Shown here piece after piece: positions 15,367 through 24,053 of a stretch of 64,000 bases of DNA (positions within the stretch are counted from its first letter, which is position 1; the number at the start of each line of letters is the position of its first letter). Source of the stretch: Roseibium algicola (GTDB lineage: Bacteria; Pseudomonadota; Alphaproteobacteria; Rhizobiales; Stappiaceae); the NCBI RefSeq assembly GCF_001999245.1, contig NZ_CP019630.1, positions 3,873,001 through 3,937,000 of the forward strand, read 5' to 3'. The translations under genes and the position numbers were made by a program. A model generated the notes under the pieces. That model saw only the letters and a list, made by a program, of their open reading frames with translations. It was not told the DNA's origin and ran no database searches.

Positions 15367-15794
15367 TGCTCCTGCGCGCCCTTCCGCTGGCCTTCGGGGC
15401 TGTTTCGCGAGACTTCAATGGCATGGTTCACCGTGCCAAGCGCAATGCCGTGTTGGGCGGCATTGCGGCAGTCTGTTTCGCGACAGCCTATGTGGCCGGC
15501 GTGGTGGCAGCCGGCGCCTTTCTGGCGCCGGTTTTCGGCCCTGCGATGGCGGCTTTGCTAATTGCCGTCTTCATGGCCGTAACGGGACTGGTCTTCGTGG
15601 CGGTGCTCAGCTTCCTGAAGCACAAGGACCGAAGACGCAAGGCGCATAGTCAGGCCGCGCAGCGACTGGGCCTGGCCGCTGCCATTTCCGTTCTGCCACA
15701 GCTCACAAAATCAAAAGGCCTGATGATCACCGCCGCTTTGGGCGGTCTGGCCTTTCTGGCAGCGCAGGCACGAGGTGACGAAGAGCGCGGCTAA
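15366..15794 (+). CDS. YqjE/holin-superfamily-like membrane protein
   Basis: A 142-residue protein with two strong helices (about 27-52 and 55-82, rich in Ala, Gly and Val), a basic loop (KHKDRRRKAHSQ) and a third short hydrophobic segment near the end (TAALGGLAFLAAQ). This resembles the phage-holin superfamily III / YqjE proteins paired with DUF883 genes. The start overlaps the DUF883 stop by one base, so the pair is one translational unit under the EcfG promoter. Exact family assignment is tentative. Confidence 0.75.
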   Translation: MLLRALPLAFGAVSRDFNGMVHRAKRNAVLGGIAAVCFATAYVAGVVAAGAFLAPVFGPAMAALLIAVFMAVTGLVFVAVLSFLKHKDRRRKAHSQAAQRLGLAAAISVLPQLTKSKGLMITAALGGLAFLAAQARGDEERG

Positions 15795-15836
15795 CCCATT
15801 GCCGCGCCTTCTTGCCGGCCACCGGAGCAAACAGTA

Positions 15837-16970
15837 ATGACAGCGCAGCCAGACCGACCCGCAGTAACAGGACTTGTTCCCCCCGTAACAGTGGGCGAGG
15901 CTGTCAGATCGGACCCGGTTGTCCGCTACTCGGCGGCCATCCTGTGTGGCATCGTGGTGATTGCTTCCCTTGATCTTGCCCAAGTGTTTTTCGCACCGGT
16001 TTTCCTGTCGGTGGTTGTCGGCACGATCTTCGGACTTCCCATGGAAAGATTGTCTCGCCTGGGCGTGCCGAGCTGGCTCTCCGCAGGGGGGATGGTACTC
16101 GTCTTCATCGCGCTGATCCTAACCGCCGGAGCGGCTTTCGTCGTGCCGCTGTCGGACTGGCTCGACAGACTTCCGCTCATCTGGTCACGGCTGCAGGCGC
16201 AGCTGGTCAGTTGGCAGGGGTTCTTTTCGTCTGTCGCGAGCCTGCAGGAAGACCTTCGCAGTGCCATGGGCCAGAAGGGCGGCATGCAGGTGAGTGTCGA
16301 CGACAATTCCGCGGTAGAAAGCGTTTTCTATTTCGCACCGGCCTTCATGGCCCAGGTAGTCCTGTTCCTGGCAAGTCTCTATTTCTTTTTGCTGACGCGC
16401 CCGCATCTGCGCAGGGCGGCGCTCCAGTTGTCTCCCGACAGTGAAGGCAGGCGCTGCATTGTGACCGCGTTTCGGACGATCGAAGCGCGCCTTTCCACCT
16501 ATCTCATCTCCATCAGCGTCATCAACGCGGGGCTCGGCGTGGCCGTGGCGCTGACCATGTGGCTGCTCGATGTTCCCTCGCCGCTGTTGTGGGGAATGCT
16601 TGCCGGCGTCTTGAACTACGTCGTCTATCTGGGGCCGGCGATCATGGTCCTGGTGATGAGCGGCATCGGACTTGCGACGGGATACACGGCTGTGGAGATC
16701 CTGACGCCGCCGCTGGCCTATCTGGTTCTCAACCTGATCGAAGCGCAGTTCGTCACACCAACCGTTCTCGGCCGGACGATGACGCTGAACCCCTTTGCGG
16801 TTTTCCTGGCAATTGCCTTCTGGATCTGGCTGTGGGGACCGATCGGCGGATTCATAGCCGTGCCGTTGCTGCTGGTTGTGGTCAGTGTGCTGGAGATCAT
16901 CAACAACACAGCTCAGTCTGAAGAGCCCGGGCGTTCCGAAGCTGAGCCCGAGGCCGGCGCATCTCACTGA
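15837..16970 (+). CDS. AI-2E family transporter (PerM/YdiK-like)
   Basis: A 377-residue membrane protein. Two early helices (FFAPVFLSVVVGTIFGLPME), a middle soluble part (about 110-165) and a C-terminal set of helices with LLDVPSPLLWGMLAGVLNYV, YLGPAIMVLVMSGIGLATGY and LIEAQFVTPTVLGRTMTLNP are the AI-2E exporter family pattern. The C-terminal WGPIGGFIAVPLLLV is also diagnostic. Family members export small molecules or act as Na+/H+ antiporters; substrate here is unknown. It lies 42 bp after the YqjE-like gene and may be the last gene of that stress operon. Confidence 0.9.
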   Translation: MTAQPDRPAVTGLVPPVTVGEAVRSDPVVRYSAAILCGIVVIASLDLAQVFFAPVFLSVVVGTIFGLPMERLSRLGVPSWLSAGGMVLVFIALILTAGAAFVVPLSDWLDRLPLIWSRLQAQLVSWQGFFSSVASLQEDLRSAMGQKGGMQVSVDDNSAVESVFYFAPAFMAQVVLFLASLYFFLLTRPHLRRAALQLSPDSEGRRCIVTAFRTIEARLSTYLISISVINAGLGVAVALTMWLLDVPSPLLWGMLAGVLNYVVYLGPAIMVLVMSGIGLATGYTAVEILTPPLAYLVLNLIEAQFVTPTVLGRTMTLNPFAVFLAIAFWIWLWGPIGGFIAVPLLLVVVSVLEIINNTAQSEEPGRSEAEPEAGASH

Positions 16971-17236
16971 CAATCGCAATCCTGCGAACCCGCGGACATG
17001 ACAAAGGCCACCCGTGCCGGCGTTCCAATGCCCGCGGGTTCAACGTTGTCGCGGGTTTCTTCTTTCCGGAGTGGATGGAAGGTGGCACCCAGGCTGCAAT
17101 TGTTCGATGCCGTGGGTGAGGGTGGGTACCGGTTCTAGGTTCCATCAGGTGAAACGGACAATTTGTCAATTGCCAGTATGCTTGCCGGGTGGGGCCCTTC
17201 CGGCGGGGTCGTGTGTCGTTCGCCACGGATCAAGGC
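16971..17236. other. Gene-free stretch after the AI-2E gene, with a spaced inverted repeat
   Basis: Together with the terminator that follows, about 320 bp carry no credible gene. The only structure I see is a 10-bp inverted repeat, GAACCCGCGG at 16986-16995 and CCGCGGGTTC at 17032-17041, with 36 nt between. It could end the AI-2E transcript, although no T-run follows. Confidence 0.5.
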
Positions 17237-17268
17237 AAAATAAAAGCCGCCTGGAAAAGGCGGCTTTT
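17237..17268 (-). terminator. Rho-independent terminator of the small secreted-protein gene
   Basis: A perfect 10-bp stem (AAAAGCCGCC / GGCGGCTTTT) with a 7-nt loop, followed on the minus strand by a T-rich tail. It starts 25 nt after the stop codon at 17293. Confidence 0.88.
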
Positions 17269-17292
17269 CAACGATTTTGCGTCATGAACTCT

Positions 17293-17598
17293 TTACTCGG
17301 TATTGAATGCCAGCATGCCGTGGGAAATCGGCCAGCCGGTACAGGTGGTTACGCGCGTGCCGGAGACGCAGCGCATCGGGCGGCCATGCACGTCGGCAAG
17401 CTCAACCTTCAGGTCGCCTTTGGGAGCGGCCTTCTGTTCAACTTCTACCGGTGCGGGCGTGTTGCTGTTGTGAGCGGTTTCCGCACCAGCTTCATTGGTG
17501 AAAAGGGGTTCTGCCACAATCAGGCTGGAAGCCAGAAGGGCGGCAATGGCGATTGCCGTAGGGGCGTTGGTCGGAATTCGTTTGCGATGCGTGAACAT
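17293..17598 (-). CDS. Hypothetical small exported protein
   Basis: A 101-residue protein with a basic start and a hydrophobic core (APTAIAIAALLASSLIVAEP), so it is probably exported; cleavage near residue 38 is likely. The mature part is Pro/Ala/Glu-rich and then has a short conserved-looking end, LADVHGRPMRCVSGTRVTTC, with two Cys eight residues apart that could bond. I recognise no family. It has its own terminator and no EcfG promoter. Confidence 0.65.
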   Translation of the reverse strand: MFTHRKRIPTNAPTAIAIAALLASSLIVAEPLFTNEAGAETAHNSNTPAPVEVEQKAAPKGDLKVELADVHGRPMRCVSGTRVTTCTGWPISHGMLAFNTE

Positions 17599-17741
17599 GG
17601 TGTCTACCTCCGCCTAGTAAACTCCCGAGTTAAGAAAAGGTTTCACGTTTCTTTGCGACAACAGAAGAGGCTGACATCAAAGTGGAAAATCAATCGACCC
17701 GATAACTTATGTTAATGCGGGGCATTTGATTTCGTGTCATC

Positions 17742-18146
17742 GTGCAGATGGTCAACAGTCTGACGATGAGAACCCTCGTGACAACGGAAACCCACATCAC
17801 CGCGCCAGTGCCGCGCGGCCCTGCCTTGGTTGTCGAAGACAACCCGATCATCGCTCTCGATACGCAGATGATGCTGGAAGAGCTCGGGTTCTCGCCGGTA
17901 CAGACGCTCGCAAATCTTGCGGAAGCGGCGGAAACACTGGCAGCTCAGCTGTTCAGCTTTGCCATTCTGGATGTGAAGATCGGCGACGATACCAGCCTGG
18001 CTTTCGCCAGTCAGCTGCTGGAAAAGGGGACGAAGTTCATCTTCGCCAGCGGTTACAGCGATCTCGACCCGCTGCCCACGGCGTTCGAGGGGCAGGTGGT
18101 CCTGAGCAAGCCCTATACAAAAGCCCAGATCGGCGCCCTGATCTGA
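17742..18146 (+). CDS. Single-domain response regulator
   Basis: A receiver domain of about 120 residues with no output domain. PALVVEDNPIIALDTQMML gives the acidic pocket, AILDVKIGDD holds the phosphoacceptor Asp (residue 77 of the 134-residue reading), FIFASGYSD has the switch Ser, and LSKPYT the conserved Lys. Such proteins pass phosphate or titrate kinases, and HWE/HisKA2 systems often use them as sinks. The start is unclear: ATG at 17742 and 17766 both lack a good ribosome-binding site. It is convergent with the Crp/Fnr gene. Confidence 0.82.
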   Translation: MQMVNSLTMRTLVTTETHITAPVPRGPALVVEDNPIIALDTQMMLEELGFSPVQTLANLAEAAETLAAQLFSFAILDVKIGDDTSLAFASQLLEKGTKFIFASGYSDLDPLPTAFEGQVVLSKPYTKAQIGALI

Positions 18147-18204
18147 CGCGCTCGTTTTCGCTGGAAGATGCCTTTCAAGCAAACGTGAAGATGTCGGCCG
18201 CCGC

Positions 18205-18951
18205 TCAGATGAGCGGGCGGCACTCATCGGCCATGCTCTCGTATGAGGCGAGTTTTTCCAGAGCATCCCTGTCCAGGATCCGGATCCGATCCTTCGCCCA
18301 GCTGATCAGCCTCTTTTCCTGAAGCTTGCGGAGCGTACGGCTGGTGTGAACCGGTGTGATGCCAAGCGCATCTGACAGGTGACTTTGGGAAAACGGTGCA
18401 TCCAGCGCCTGATTGCTCGCATAGCCGATGGTCTCTGCGCGGTCGTAAAGATGCAGGATGAGATAGGCGAGCCGTTCCAAGGCAGAACGTTGACCGAGGC
18501 TGATTATGTGCCCGTCCAGGATCTGTTCCTCACGCGCTGCGATCCAGGTCATTGAAAAGGCCAGGCTCGGGTAGTCCTTGAAGATCGACCAGACCCTGTC
18601 GCGCTGAAAGACGCACAAGGTAGTGTCGGTAAGGGCGGTAACCGTGTGCTGCATCTCGTTCAGGACGGCAAGCTGAAGGCCGACAAGATCGCCCGGCAAA
18701 GCAAAGTTCAGCACCTGCCGTCGGCCGTCCGCCAGAGCCTTGTGACGAAAGGCCCAGCCATCCAGAATGGTGTAGAGATGCGGGCTCTTGTTCTCTTCCT
18801 GAACAATGGTTGCTCCGGCTTCGACCGTCAGCTCACCGGTCTTGAAATCCGAAATGAAGTCCAGTTCCTTGTCTTCCAGCGAGCGGAATACGGATTTCCG
18901 TCTCAGGGGGCAGGTTTGGCAATTGGTTTGAAACGGGACTGTTTCGGTCAT
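18205..18951 (-). CDS. Crp/Fnr family transcriptional regulator with incomplete FNR cysteine set
   Basis: A 248-residue regulator. The N-terminus has Cys11-x2-Cys14 (NCQTCPLRRK), then a cNMP-binding-like beta-roll (about 25-140) and the C-terminal winged helix with APFSQSHLSDALGITPVHTS followed by RTLRKLQ as recognition helix (about 185-220). A Cys at 113 matches FNR's distant ligand, but the third N-terminal Cys of FNR is missing, so a normal [4Fe-4S] oxygen sensor is doubtful. It is not adjacent to a respiratory gene, so the regulon cannot be told. Confidence 0.88.
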   Translation of the reverse strand: MTETVPFQTNCQTCPLRRKSVFRSLEDKELDFISDFKTGELTVEAGATIVQEENKSPHLYTILDGWAFRHKALADGRRQVLNFALPGDLVGLQLAVLNEMQHTVTALTDTTLCVFQRDRVWSIFKDYPSLAFSMTWIAAREEQILDGHIISLGQRSALERLAYLILHLYDRAETIGYASNQALDAPFSQSHLSDALGITPVHTSRTLRKLQEKRLISWAKDRIRILDRDALEKLASYESMADECRPLI

Positions 18952-19202
18952 TCAAATGGCATCTCCATTGGCAATCCATCAAAACGCCTAGAACTGCTGC
19001 TGGTTCCCATTTGAGGCAGAAGGGTGTGGGAAAGCAAGTCCGTCCGATGCCGGACGCGAATGCTTCGTGCAAAAGAAAGACCTGCAACGGCTGACAATTG
19101 ATTGCGGAAACGCAAAAGCCGGGCGTTCCGGCGGGCTACATGCCGAAAGGGACGAAGCCGTACGGACCTTGCAACTGTCCGCACGGCGGGTCTTGTGACT
19201 GT

Positions 19203-19646
19203 CTAGGGCCGCAGGATGGTGTAGCCGTCTTCGTCCAGCTCCATCAGAGTGACGGCACCAGCGGGAACGACTTCGACACCTTCCAGAAACTCGATGTCCT
19301 TGCCTTCCTTTTTGGCCATGGCCTGGCGGGTGTTGTCGCAAGCCTCGAAGGCGACATTCGGCATGCTCTCCACGAAGGATTTCATGCGGTCCGAAACGGG
19401 GGACGTATCCGCCCGGAACATGTGCAGGCCCGCATTGAAGGCAACAATCTTGATATCGGCCTCCTCGCCGATTTCAGAGTAGTGGCGTGCCACATTGGAC
19501 GCGACGTTCAAGACGGTGTTCATCTTCTGCGGATCATTGTCGCTGATCTGCAGGGCAAGCTTGTGAATGCCGTCGCCTGCCAATACGGCAGAGCCAAGCA
19601 TCAGCAGGGCCGAAGTGGCCACTGCCAGTCGTGAAAACATTCCCAT
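19203..19646 (-). CDS. Exported DsrE/DsrF-like protein linked to the sox cluster
   Basis: A 147-residue protein with a signal peptide (SRLAVATSALLMLGSAVLA). The mature fold resembles DsrE/DUF1791: KLALQISDNDPQKMNTVLNV, a hydrophobic strand (IKIVAFNAGL) and a central Cys in VAFEACDNTRQAM. DsrE-like proteins carry sulfur as persulfide on a Cys, and the single Cys (about residue 102) is the candidate. It lies last in the sox direction, 88 bp after soxD, with a 22-bp palindrome between. A role as periplasmic sulfur carrier is inferred from context. Confidence 0.8.
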   Translation of the reverse strand: MGMFSRLAVATSALLMLGSAVLAGDGIHKLALQISDNDPQKMNTVLNVASNVARHYSEIGEEADIKIVAFNAGLHMFRADTSPVSDRMKSFVESMPNVAFEACDNTRQAMAKKEGKDIEFLEGVEVVPAGAVTLMELDEDGYTILRP

Positions 19647-19662
19647 CGTTTCCTCCTCCTAA

Positions 19663-19684
19663 CGCCGCAGGATATCCTGCGGCG
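19663..19684. repeat. 22-bp perfect palindrome between soxD and the dsrE-like gene
   Basis: CGCCGCAGGATATCCTGCGGCG is its own reverse complement. It lies 17 bp before the dsrE-like start and about 50 bp after the soxD stop. In RNA it would fold into a hairpin of about 9 bp that could lower read-through or protect the upstream message. Confidence 0.7.
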
Positions 19685-19733
19685 GCCTTGCGCGGGCGGC
19701 CTTTCTTTCACGGGCCGTTGCCGCAAAACGATG

Positions 19734-20855
19734 TCAGTCGACGCCTCCCATGCCGGAGGCCTCGTCGTCGTCGACGGATCCCGGGGTCACGTCGAGAATA
19801 CGGGCGCGCATGGTGATCTCGACCGCGCTGTCCTTGCAGTCGCTCATGCAGGGTTCGGCCTTGGCAGCATAATGCGGCTCTTCGGCGCGATCGTCAGCGA
19901 TGAAGTTTTCCTCGTTGGGAAGACGGATCTCCAGGAAATTGTCTTTCGACAATTCGAAGTCCTCGTCCTCGACGATGTCGTTCAGGTAAAGGAGATAGGC
20001 CGTCAACGCGTAAACGTCGTCATCCGACAGGGAACGGGCGTTGCCGTAGGGCATGGCGCGGCGGACATAGTCGTAGACAGTGGACAGATACGGCCAGTAG
20101 GAGCCGATGGTCTTTTCCGGGCGTTCCTCGGTCAGGGTGTCCTGGCCACCGGCCAGAACCGGCCAGCGGCCGACGCCTTCGCCAAAATCGCCGTGACAGA
20201 CGGCGCAGTTGTCCGTGAATAGCACTTCCCCATCGGCCACCGTACCGGAGCCCTCAGGCAAGCCGCTGCCGTCTGGGCGAACGTCGATGTCCCACGCGGC
20301 GACCTCGTCGTCCGTCGCCACGCGGCCAAGGCCGAAGATGCCACCTTCACGGACTTCGGACACTGGTACGGCTGGAGCTTCCGCTGCCGTGTCGGCGCTG
20401 GCGGTTTCCGTTTCAGTGGCAGCAGGTTCTGCGGCGCCCTGCTGGTCGGCGGGAGCAGCAGCACTGGAGAAGGTGGCCAGATAGGCAATCACGTTGTCCA
20501 GGTCTTCCTGCTTCTTCAGACCGGCAAAGGCCATCTTGGTGCCTTTGACCATGTCCTTGGGCTTGGTCAGATAGGTCGTCAGTGTTGCCTCGTCCCAGAC
20601 GAGCCCGCCACCACCGGCCTCGATCATTGCCTTGGAATACTTGTAGTCCTCAAGCGATCCTGCGGTACGGCCGAAAATCTCGTTCAGTTCCGGACCGACC
20701 TTGTTCTTTGCGCCTTCCCCGACCGCGTGGCAGGCGGCGCATTTCTTGAAGACCTTCTCACCTTTTTCTGCATCTCCCGCATGAGCTGTCGCGGCAAGCA
20801 GGGGCAGGGTGGCGAGGACGGTTCCAAGGCTGAGGGCTTTAAGAAACTTCGACAT
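19734..20855 (-). CDS. soxD: SoxD, diheme cytochrome c subunit of sulfane dehydrogenase
   Basis: A 373-residue periplasmic protein with a signal peptide (LPLLAATAHA end). Two c-type heme sites are visible: CAACH at 39-43 and CAVCH at 217-221, with a likely Met ligand in KGTKMAF (Met108) for the first. An Ala/Pro/Glu-rich linker (131-165) joins the two domains. SoxD pairs with SoxC and takes electrons from the sulfane sulfur on SoxY. The start at 20855 overlaps the end of soxC by 17 bp; the longer in-frame reading would lie inside soxC. Confidence 0.93.
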   Translation of the reverse strand: MSKFLKALSLGTVLATLPLLAATAHAGDAEKGEKVFKKCAACHAVGEGAKNKVGPELNEIFGRTAGSLEDYKYSKAMIEAGGGGLVWDEATLTTYLTKPKDMVKGTKMAFAGLKKQEDLDNVIAYLATFSSAAAPADQQGAAEPAATETETASADTAAEAPAVPVSEVREGGIFGLGRVATDDEVAAWDIDVRPDGSGLPEGSGTVADGEVLFTDNCAVCHGDFGEGVGRWPVLAGGQDTLTEERPEKTIGSYWPYLSTVYDYVRRAMPYGNARSLSDDDVYALTAYLLYLNDIVEDEDFELSKDNFLEIRLPNEENFIADDRAEEPHYAAKAEPCMSDCKDSAVEITMRARILDVTPGSVDDDEASGMGGVD

Positions 20856-22113
20856 TTTCCACCATTCCGTCTGCTTTGACATACCAGGTCTGGATGCCGT
20901 TGTTGTGGTAGATCGAGTTTTCGCCGCGGGCGGCACGCAGCTCGTTCTTGGTCGGCTGGAAGAAGCCGTGCTCGTCCATCGCGCGGGACTGGATCAGCAT
21001 GTCCGAGCCGTCCCAGTCGATGTCCAGGTAGAAGCGGTGCATGGCTTTCGACAGGCTTGGGCCGTCGAGGCGGGCGGTCTTCCAGTTGCGGCCGCCGTCA
21101 AGCGATACATCGACCCGCTTGATCCGTCCGTTGCCGGACCAGGCGACACCGGAGATGACCATCGGTCCCTTGCCGTGGCTGATCGGGGCCTGCGGGCTCG
21201 GCGAGGTGATGACGGACTTGGGATCCATCACCCAGGTGAAGCGGCGGGCCTTGCCGTTCTCAAGAAGGTCCGTGTATTTGGATGTTTCCTCGCGCTGGTG
21301 CCAGGGTTCGTCGCCGACTTCGATCCGGCGCAGCCATTTCACCCACATGTTGCCTTCCCAGCCAGGCACGACCAGACGCAGCGGATAACCCTGTTCGGGA
21401 CGCAGAGCTTCACCGTTCATCTTGAAGGCGACCAAGCAGTCGTCGAGGGCCTTTTCCATCGGGATGGACCGGGTCATGGCCGAAGCATCGGCGCCTTCCG
21501 GCATCACCCATTTGGCGTTGGTCTTCAGGCCAGCCTCTTCCAGGATCAGTTTCAGCGGCACGCCGGTGTACATCACGCAGTGAACCATGCCGTGGGTGTA
21601 CTGACAGCCGTTGAGCTGGGAGCCACGCCACTCCATGCCGGAGTTGGCGGCGCATTCCAGGAAGTAGACCCGGTTCTCGCGCGGGAAGCGCTTCAGGTCT
21701 TCCATGGTGAAGACGAGGGGGCTGTCGACCAGACCGTTGATCATCAGCCGATGATCTGCAGGATTGATGTCGGCAATGCCGCCGTGGTGGCGCTCGAAAC
21801 ACAGGCCGTTGGGCGTGATGATGCCGTCCAGCTCGTGCAGCGGTGTGAAGTTCACCGAACTCTCGGTGGAGGCCGTCAGCCACTCCACGTCGCGGCGGAC
21901 CACATGGGCCTCGTATTCCGACGGCGTGCCATAAGGGCGCGCCTGCACACCGTCACCGAGGTACCGGTTCCAGTCCTGTATCTCGGTGATCAATGGATCG
22001 CCGGCCGCGCGCGCGGCACCAGCCGTGCCTGCAACGGCGCCTGCGGCGAAGCCTGCTTTCAAGAGGGAACGCCTGGAAAGACCCGGCGTCTTGGAGTTGG
22101 TTTTGTCAGTCAT
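20839..22113 (-). CDS. soxC: SoxC, molybdenum cofactor subunit of sulfane dehydrogenase
   Basis: A 424-residue protein with a twin-arginine signal (LSRRSLLKAGFAAGAV). The sulfite-oxidase-type molybdopterin domain carries the ligand Cys154 in YFLECAANSGMEW; the C-terminal dimerisation domain contains GVAWSGNGRIKRVDVSLDGG. SoxCD oxidises the SoxY-bound sulfane by six electrons, so its presence predicts complete oxidation of thiosulfate to sulfate without sulfur globules. It overlaps soxD and lies 33 bp after soxB. Confidence 0.96.
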   Translation of the reverse strand: MTDKTNSKTPGLSRRSLLKAGFAAGAVAGTAGAARAAGDPLITEIQDWNRYLGDGVQARPYGTPSEYEAHVVRRDVEWLTASTESSVNFTPLHELDGIITPNGLCFERHHGGIADINPADHRLMINGLVDSPLVFTMEDLKRFPRENRVYFLECAANSGMEWRGSQLNGCQYTHGMVHCVMYTGVPLKLILEEAGLKTNAKWVMPEGADASAMTRSIPMEKALDDCLVAFKMNGEALRPEQGYPLRLVVPGWEGNMWVKWLRRIEVGDEPWHQREETSKYTDLLENGKARRFTWVMDPKSVITSPSPQAPISHGKGPMVISGVAWSGNGRIKRVDVSLDGGRNWKTARLDGPSLSKAMHRFYLDIDWDGSDMLIQSRAMDEHGFFQPTKNELRAARGENSIYHNNGIQTWYVKADGMVENVEVS

Positions 22114-22146
22114 GATCGTGTCCTCAGGATCTCTGAAGAAAAGGCG

Positions 22147-23841
22147 TCATCCTGCTAGCTTGACGGACTGGTTGTCCGGCAGGCTGACCACGGGATTGCT
22201 TGTGAGATAGGCTTCAACGACTTCGGAGATGGGCGGGCCTTCCGTGCCCTCGTTGACCGAGGCCCAGCCGGCAACGACATATTCCCTGGCGGGGTCGATG
22301 GCTTCTCCGGTGGCAAGCAGGGTCATGCCCGAGATGCGCTCGCCGATTTCCTTGCCGGGATCGATGGTGTAGCCCATGCCGCCAACGCGGACCATGTCAC
22401 CACCCTGCTGGTAGTAGGGGTCCTTGTTGAAGAGGTTGTCGCCGACATCCTCCAGAATGTCCTTCAGCATCTGGCCCGTCATCGACGAACGGTAAGCGGC
22501 CGGATAGGTCATGGCGCAGGCGTTATGGACATCCTCGAAGGTGATGTCCTGGCCCGGCAGAAGCGATGTCCCCCAGCGGAAGCCGGGTGAAAGGGCAATT
22601 TCGGCGTCGCGTTCGGTCAGAAGTGCCTGGCAGATCAGATCGTCGAAGGTGCCGTTGAAGTTGCCGCGCCGGTAGAGAAGGTTCTCGGTCTTGCCGAGAA
22701 CGCGGGCGAGGTCCGCTTCGTAAGGCGCACGAACTTCATCGATGAGCGCAGCCATGTCCGCATCTGGCGTGATGACGTCGGAGAAGATCGGGATCAGGCG
22801 ATAGGCATACCCGGCCAGCTTGCCGTCCTGAACGTCGAGATCGACCCGGGAGACAAACTTGCCGTTGGAGCCGGACGCAATCACCAGCGTGTTGTTTACG
22901 ATGACCGGTTCCGGCAGGGCGTCGTGCGTGTGGCCCGTCAGGATGACGTCGATGCCGTCAACGCGCGAGGCGAGCTTCCGGTCGACGTCAAAACCGTTGT
23001 GCGACAGCAGCACGACGATTTCAGCGCCCTCGTCGCGAGCCTCGGTCACATGTTTGGCAATGTCTTCCTCGCGGATGCCGAAGGACCAGCCGGGGATCAT
23101 CCAGCGCGGGTTGGCAATCGGCGTATACGGGAAAGCCTGACCGATGACGGCAACCTTGGACCCGCCACGTTCGAACATCTTCCAGGCTTCGAAGGCGGGC
23201 TCGTCCCATTCGTTGTCGTAGATGTTGGAGCCGAGGAAGGCGAAGGGCAGACTGTCGATGACTTCCTGAACCCGGTCGGTGCCGTAGGTGAATTCCCAGT
23301 GCCCGGTCATGGCGTCAGGCTCGAGAGAGTTCATGATCGTGATCATGTCTTCGCCCTGGGTGACGTTGGATGTGTAGCTGCCCTGCCAGGTGTCGCCGCC
23401 ATCCAGCAGGAGAACGTTGTCAGCGCCGCGTTCGGCACGAATGCGCTTGATCACGGTCGCGACCCGGTCCATGCCGCCCATCTTGCCGTAGCTCCTGGCC
23501 AGGGAGACGAAGTCTTCCGAGGTCAGCGCATAGGCATCCGGCGACCCGGCCTCGATGTTGTAGAGCTTCAGGAAATCGGCACCGGTCACGTGTGGAGGTT
23601 TGCCGTTGACGTCGCCGATGCCCAGGTTGATGGACGGTTCGCGAAAGTAGATCGGCTTCAGCTGGGCGTGGATGTCGGTGATATGCACCAGCGTGAGCTT
23701 GCCTTTCGGGTCCATACCCAGGAGCTGGTCTTCCGTCAGGGCTTGCTGGGCCATCAGCCGCGACCACGAACCCGCCATGCCCGATCCGAGCAAGGCACTT
23801 GTCGCGGTTGCCGCCATCAGGAACTCACGTCTTGAGAACAT
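22147..23841 (-). CDS. soxB: SoxB, dimanganese thiosulfohydrolase
   Basis: A 564-residue protein with a Tat-like signal (FSRREFLMAATATSALLG). The 5'-nucleotidase-type metallophosphatase domain shows VHITDIHAQLKP (metal ligands Asp56 and His58), LLLDGGDTWQGS, VVLLSHNGFDVD and ILTGHTHDALPEP. The C-terminal nucleotidase domain runs from about residue 380. SoxB removes the terminal sulfone from SoxY-S-sulfonate as sulfate. It starts about 210 bp after soxA; a hairpin in that gap may reduce read-through. Confidence 0.96.
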   Translation of the reverse strand: MFSRREFLMAATATSALLGSGMAGSWSRLMAQQALTEDQLLGMDPKGKLTLVHITDIHAQLKPIYFREPSINLGIGDVNGKPPHVTGADFLKLYNIEAGSPDAYALTSEDFVSLARSYGKMGGMDRVATVIKRIRAERGADNVLLLDGGDTWQGSYTSNVTQGEDMITIMNSLEPDAMTGHWEFTYGTDRVQEVIDSLPFAFLGSNIYDNEWDEPAFEAWKMFERGGSKVAVIGQAFPYTPIANPRWMIPGWSFGIREEDIAKHVTEARDEGAEIVVLLSHNGFDVDRKLASRVDGIDVILTGHTHDALPEPVIVNNTLVIASGSNGKFVSRVDLDVQDGKLAGYAYRLIPIFSDVITPDADMAALIDEVRAPYEADLARVLGKTENLLYRRGNFNGTFDDLICQALLTERDAEIALSPGFRWGTSLLPGQDITFEDVHNACAMTYPAAYRSSMTGQMLKDILEDVGDNLFNKDPYYQQGGDMVRVGGMGYTIDPGKEIGERISGMTLLATGEAIDPAREYVVAGWASVNEGTEGPPISEVVEAYLTSNPVVSLPDNQSVKLAG

Positions 23842-24010
23842 CCTCAGTTACTCCAAACCAACGGCCGATGCCCGGCCGGTTGCACAGTTTTCCCGTTGAG
23901 GCACGACGACGCCGTGCACCCCGGTTATCCCACGTTCGGGACATTGATGTTTTCAGCCCTTTGTTTCCGCCTGGTGGCCGGGCGGGAATTCGCCGGCGAC
24001 AGGAAAGAAA

Positions 24011-24037
24011 CCGGCGCGGTGGCTGCGACCGCGCCGG
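24011..24037 (-). terminator. Hairpin between soxA and soxB, possible attenuator
   Basis: A perfect 10-bp GC-rich stem (CCGGCGCGGT / ACCGCGCCGG) with a 7-nt loop, starting 16 nt after the soxA stop on the minus strand and followed by GGTTTCTTTCC. The tail is only partly T, so partial termination or protection of the soxXYZA message is more likely than full stop. Confidence 0.6.
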
Positions 24038-24053
24038 AGTTTAAACGGTCAGC

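Noticed and set aside
19098..19202. Cys-rich reading with CNCPHGGSCDC, a possible small metal-binding peptide
   Set aside because: The Cys-rich stretch is short, has no ribosome-binding site, and the frame then runs on antisense through the dsrE-like gene. I could not support it as a gene.
20809..22158. A 449-residue open frame antisense to soxC and soxD
   Set aside because: It is the reverse shadow of GC-rich coding DNA. The soxC and soxD frames carry catalytic motifs, signal peptides and operon spacing; the antisense product has none and is rich in His, Val and Arg as shadows are.
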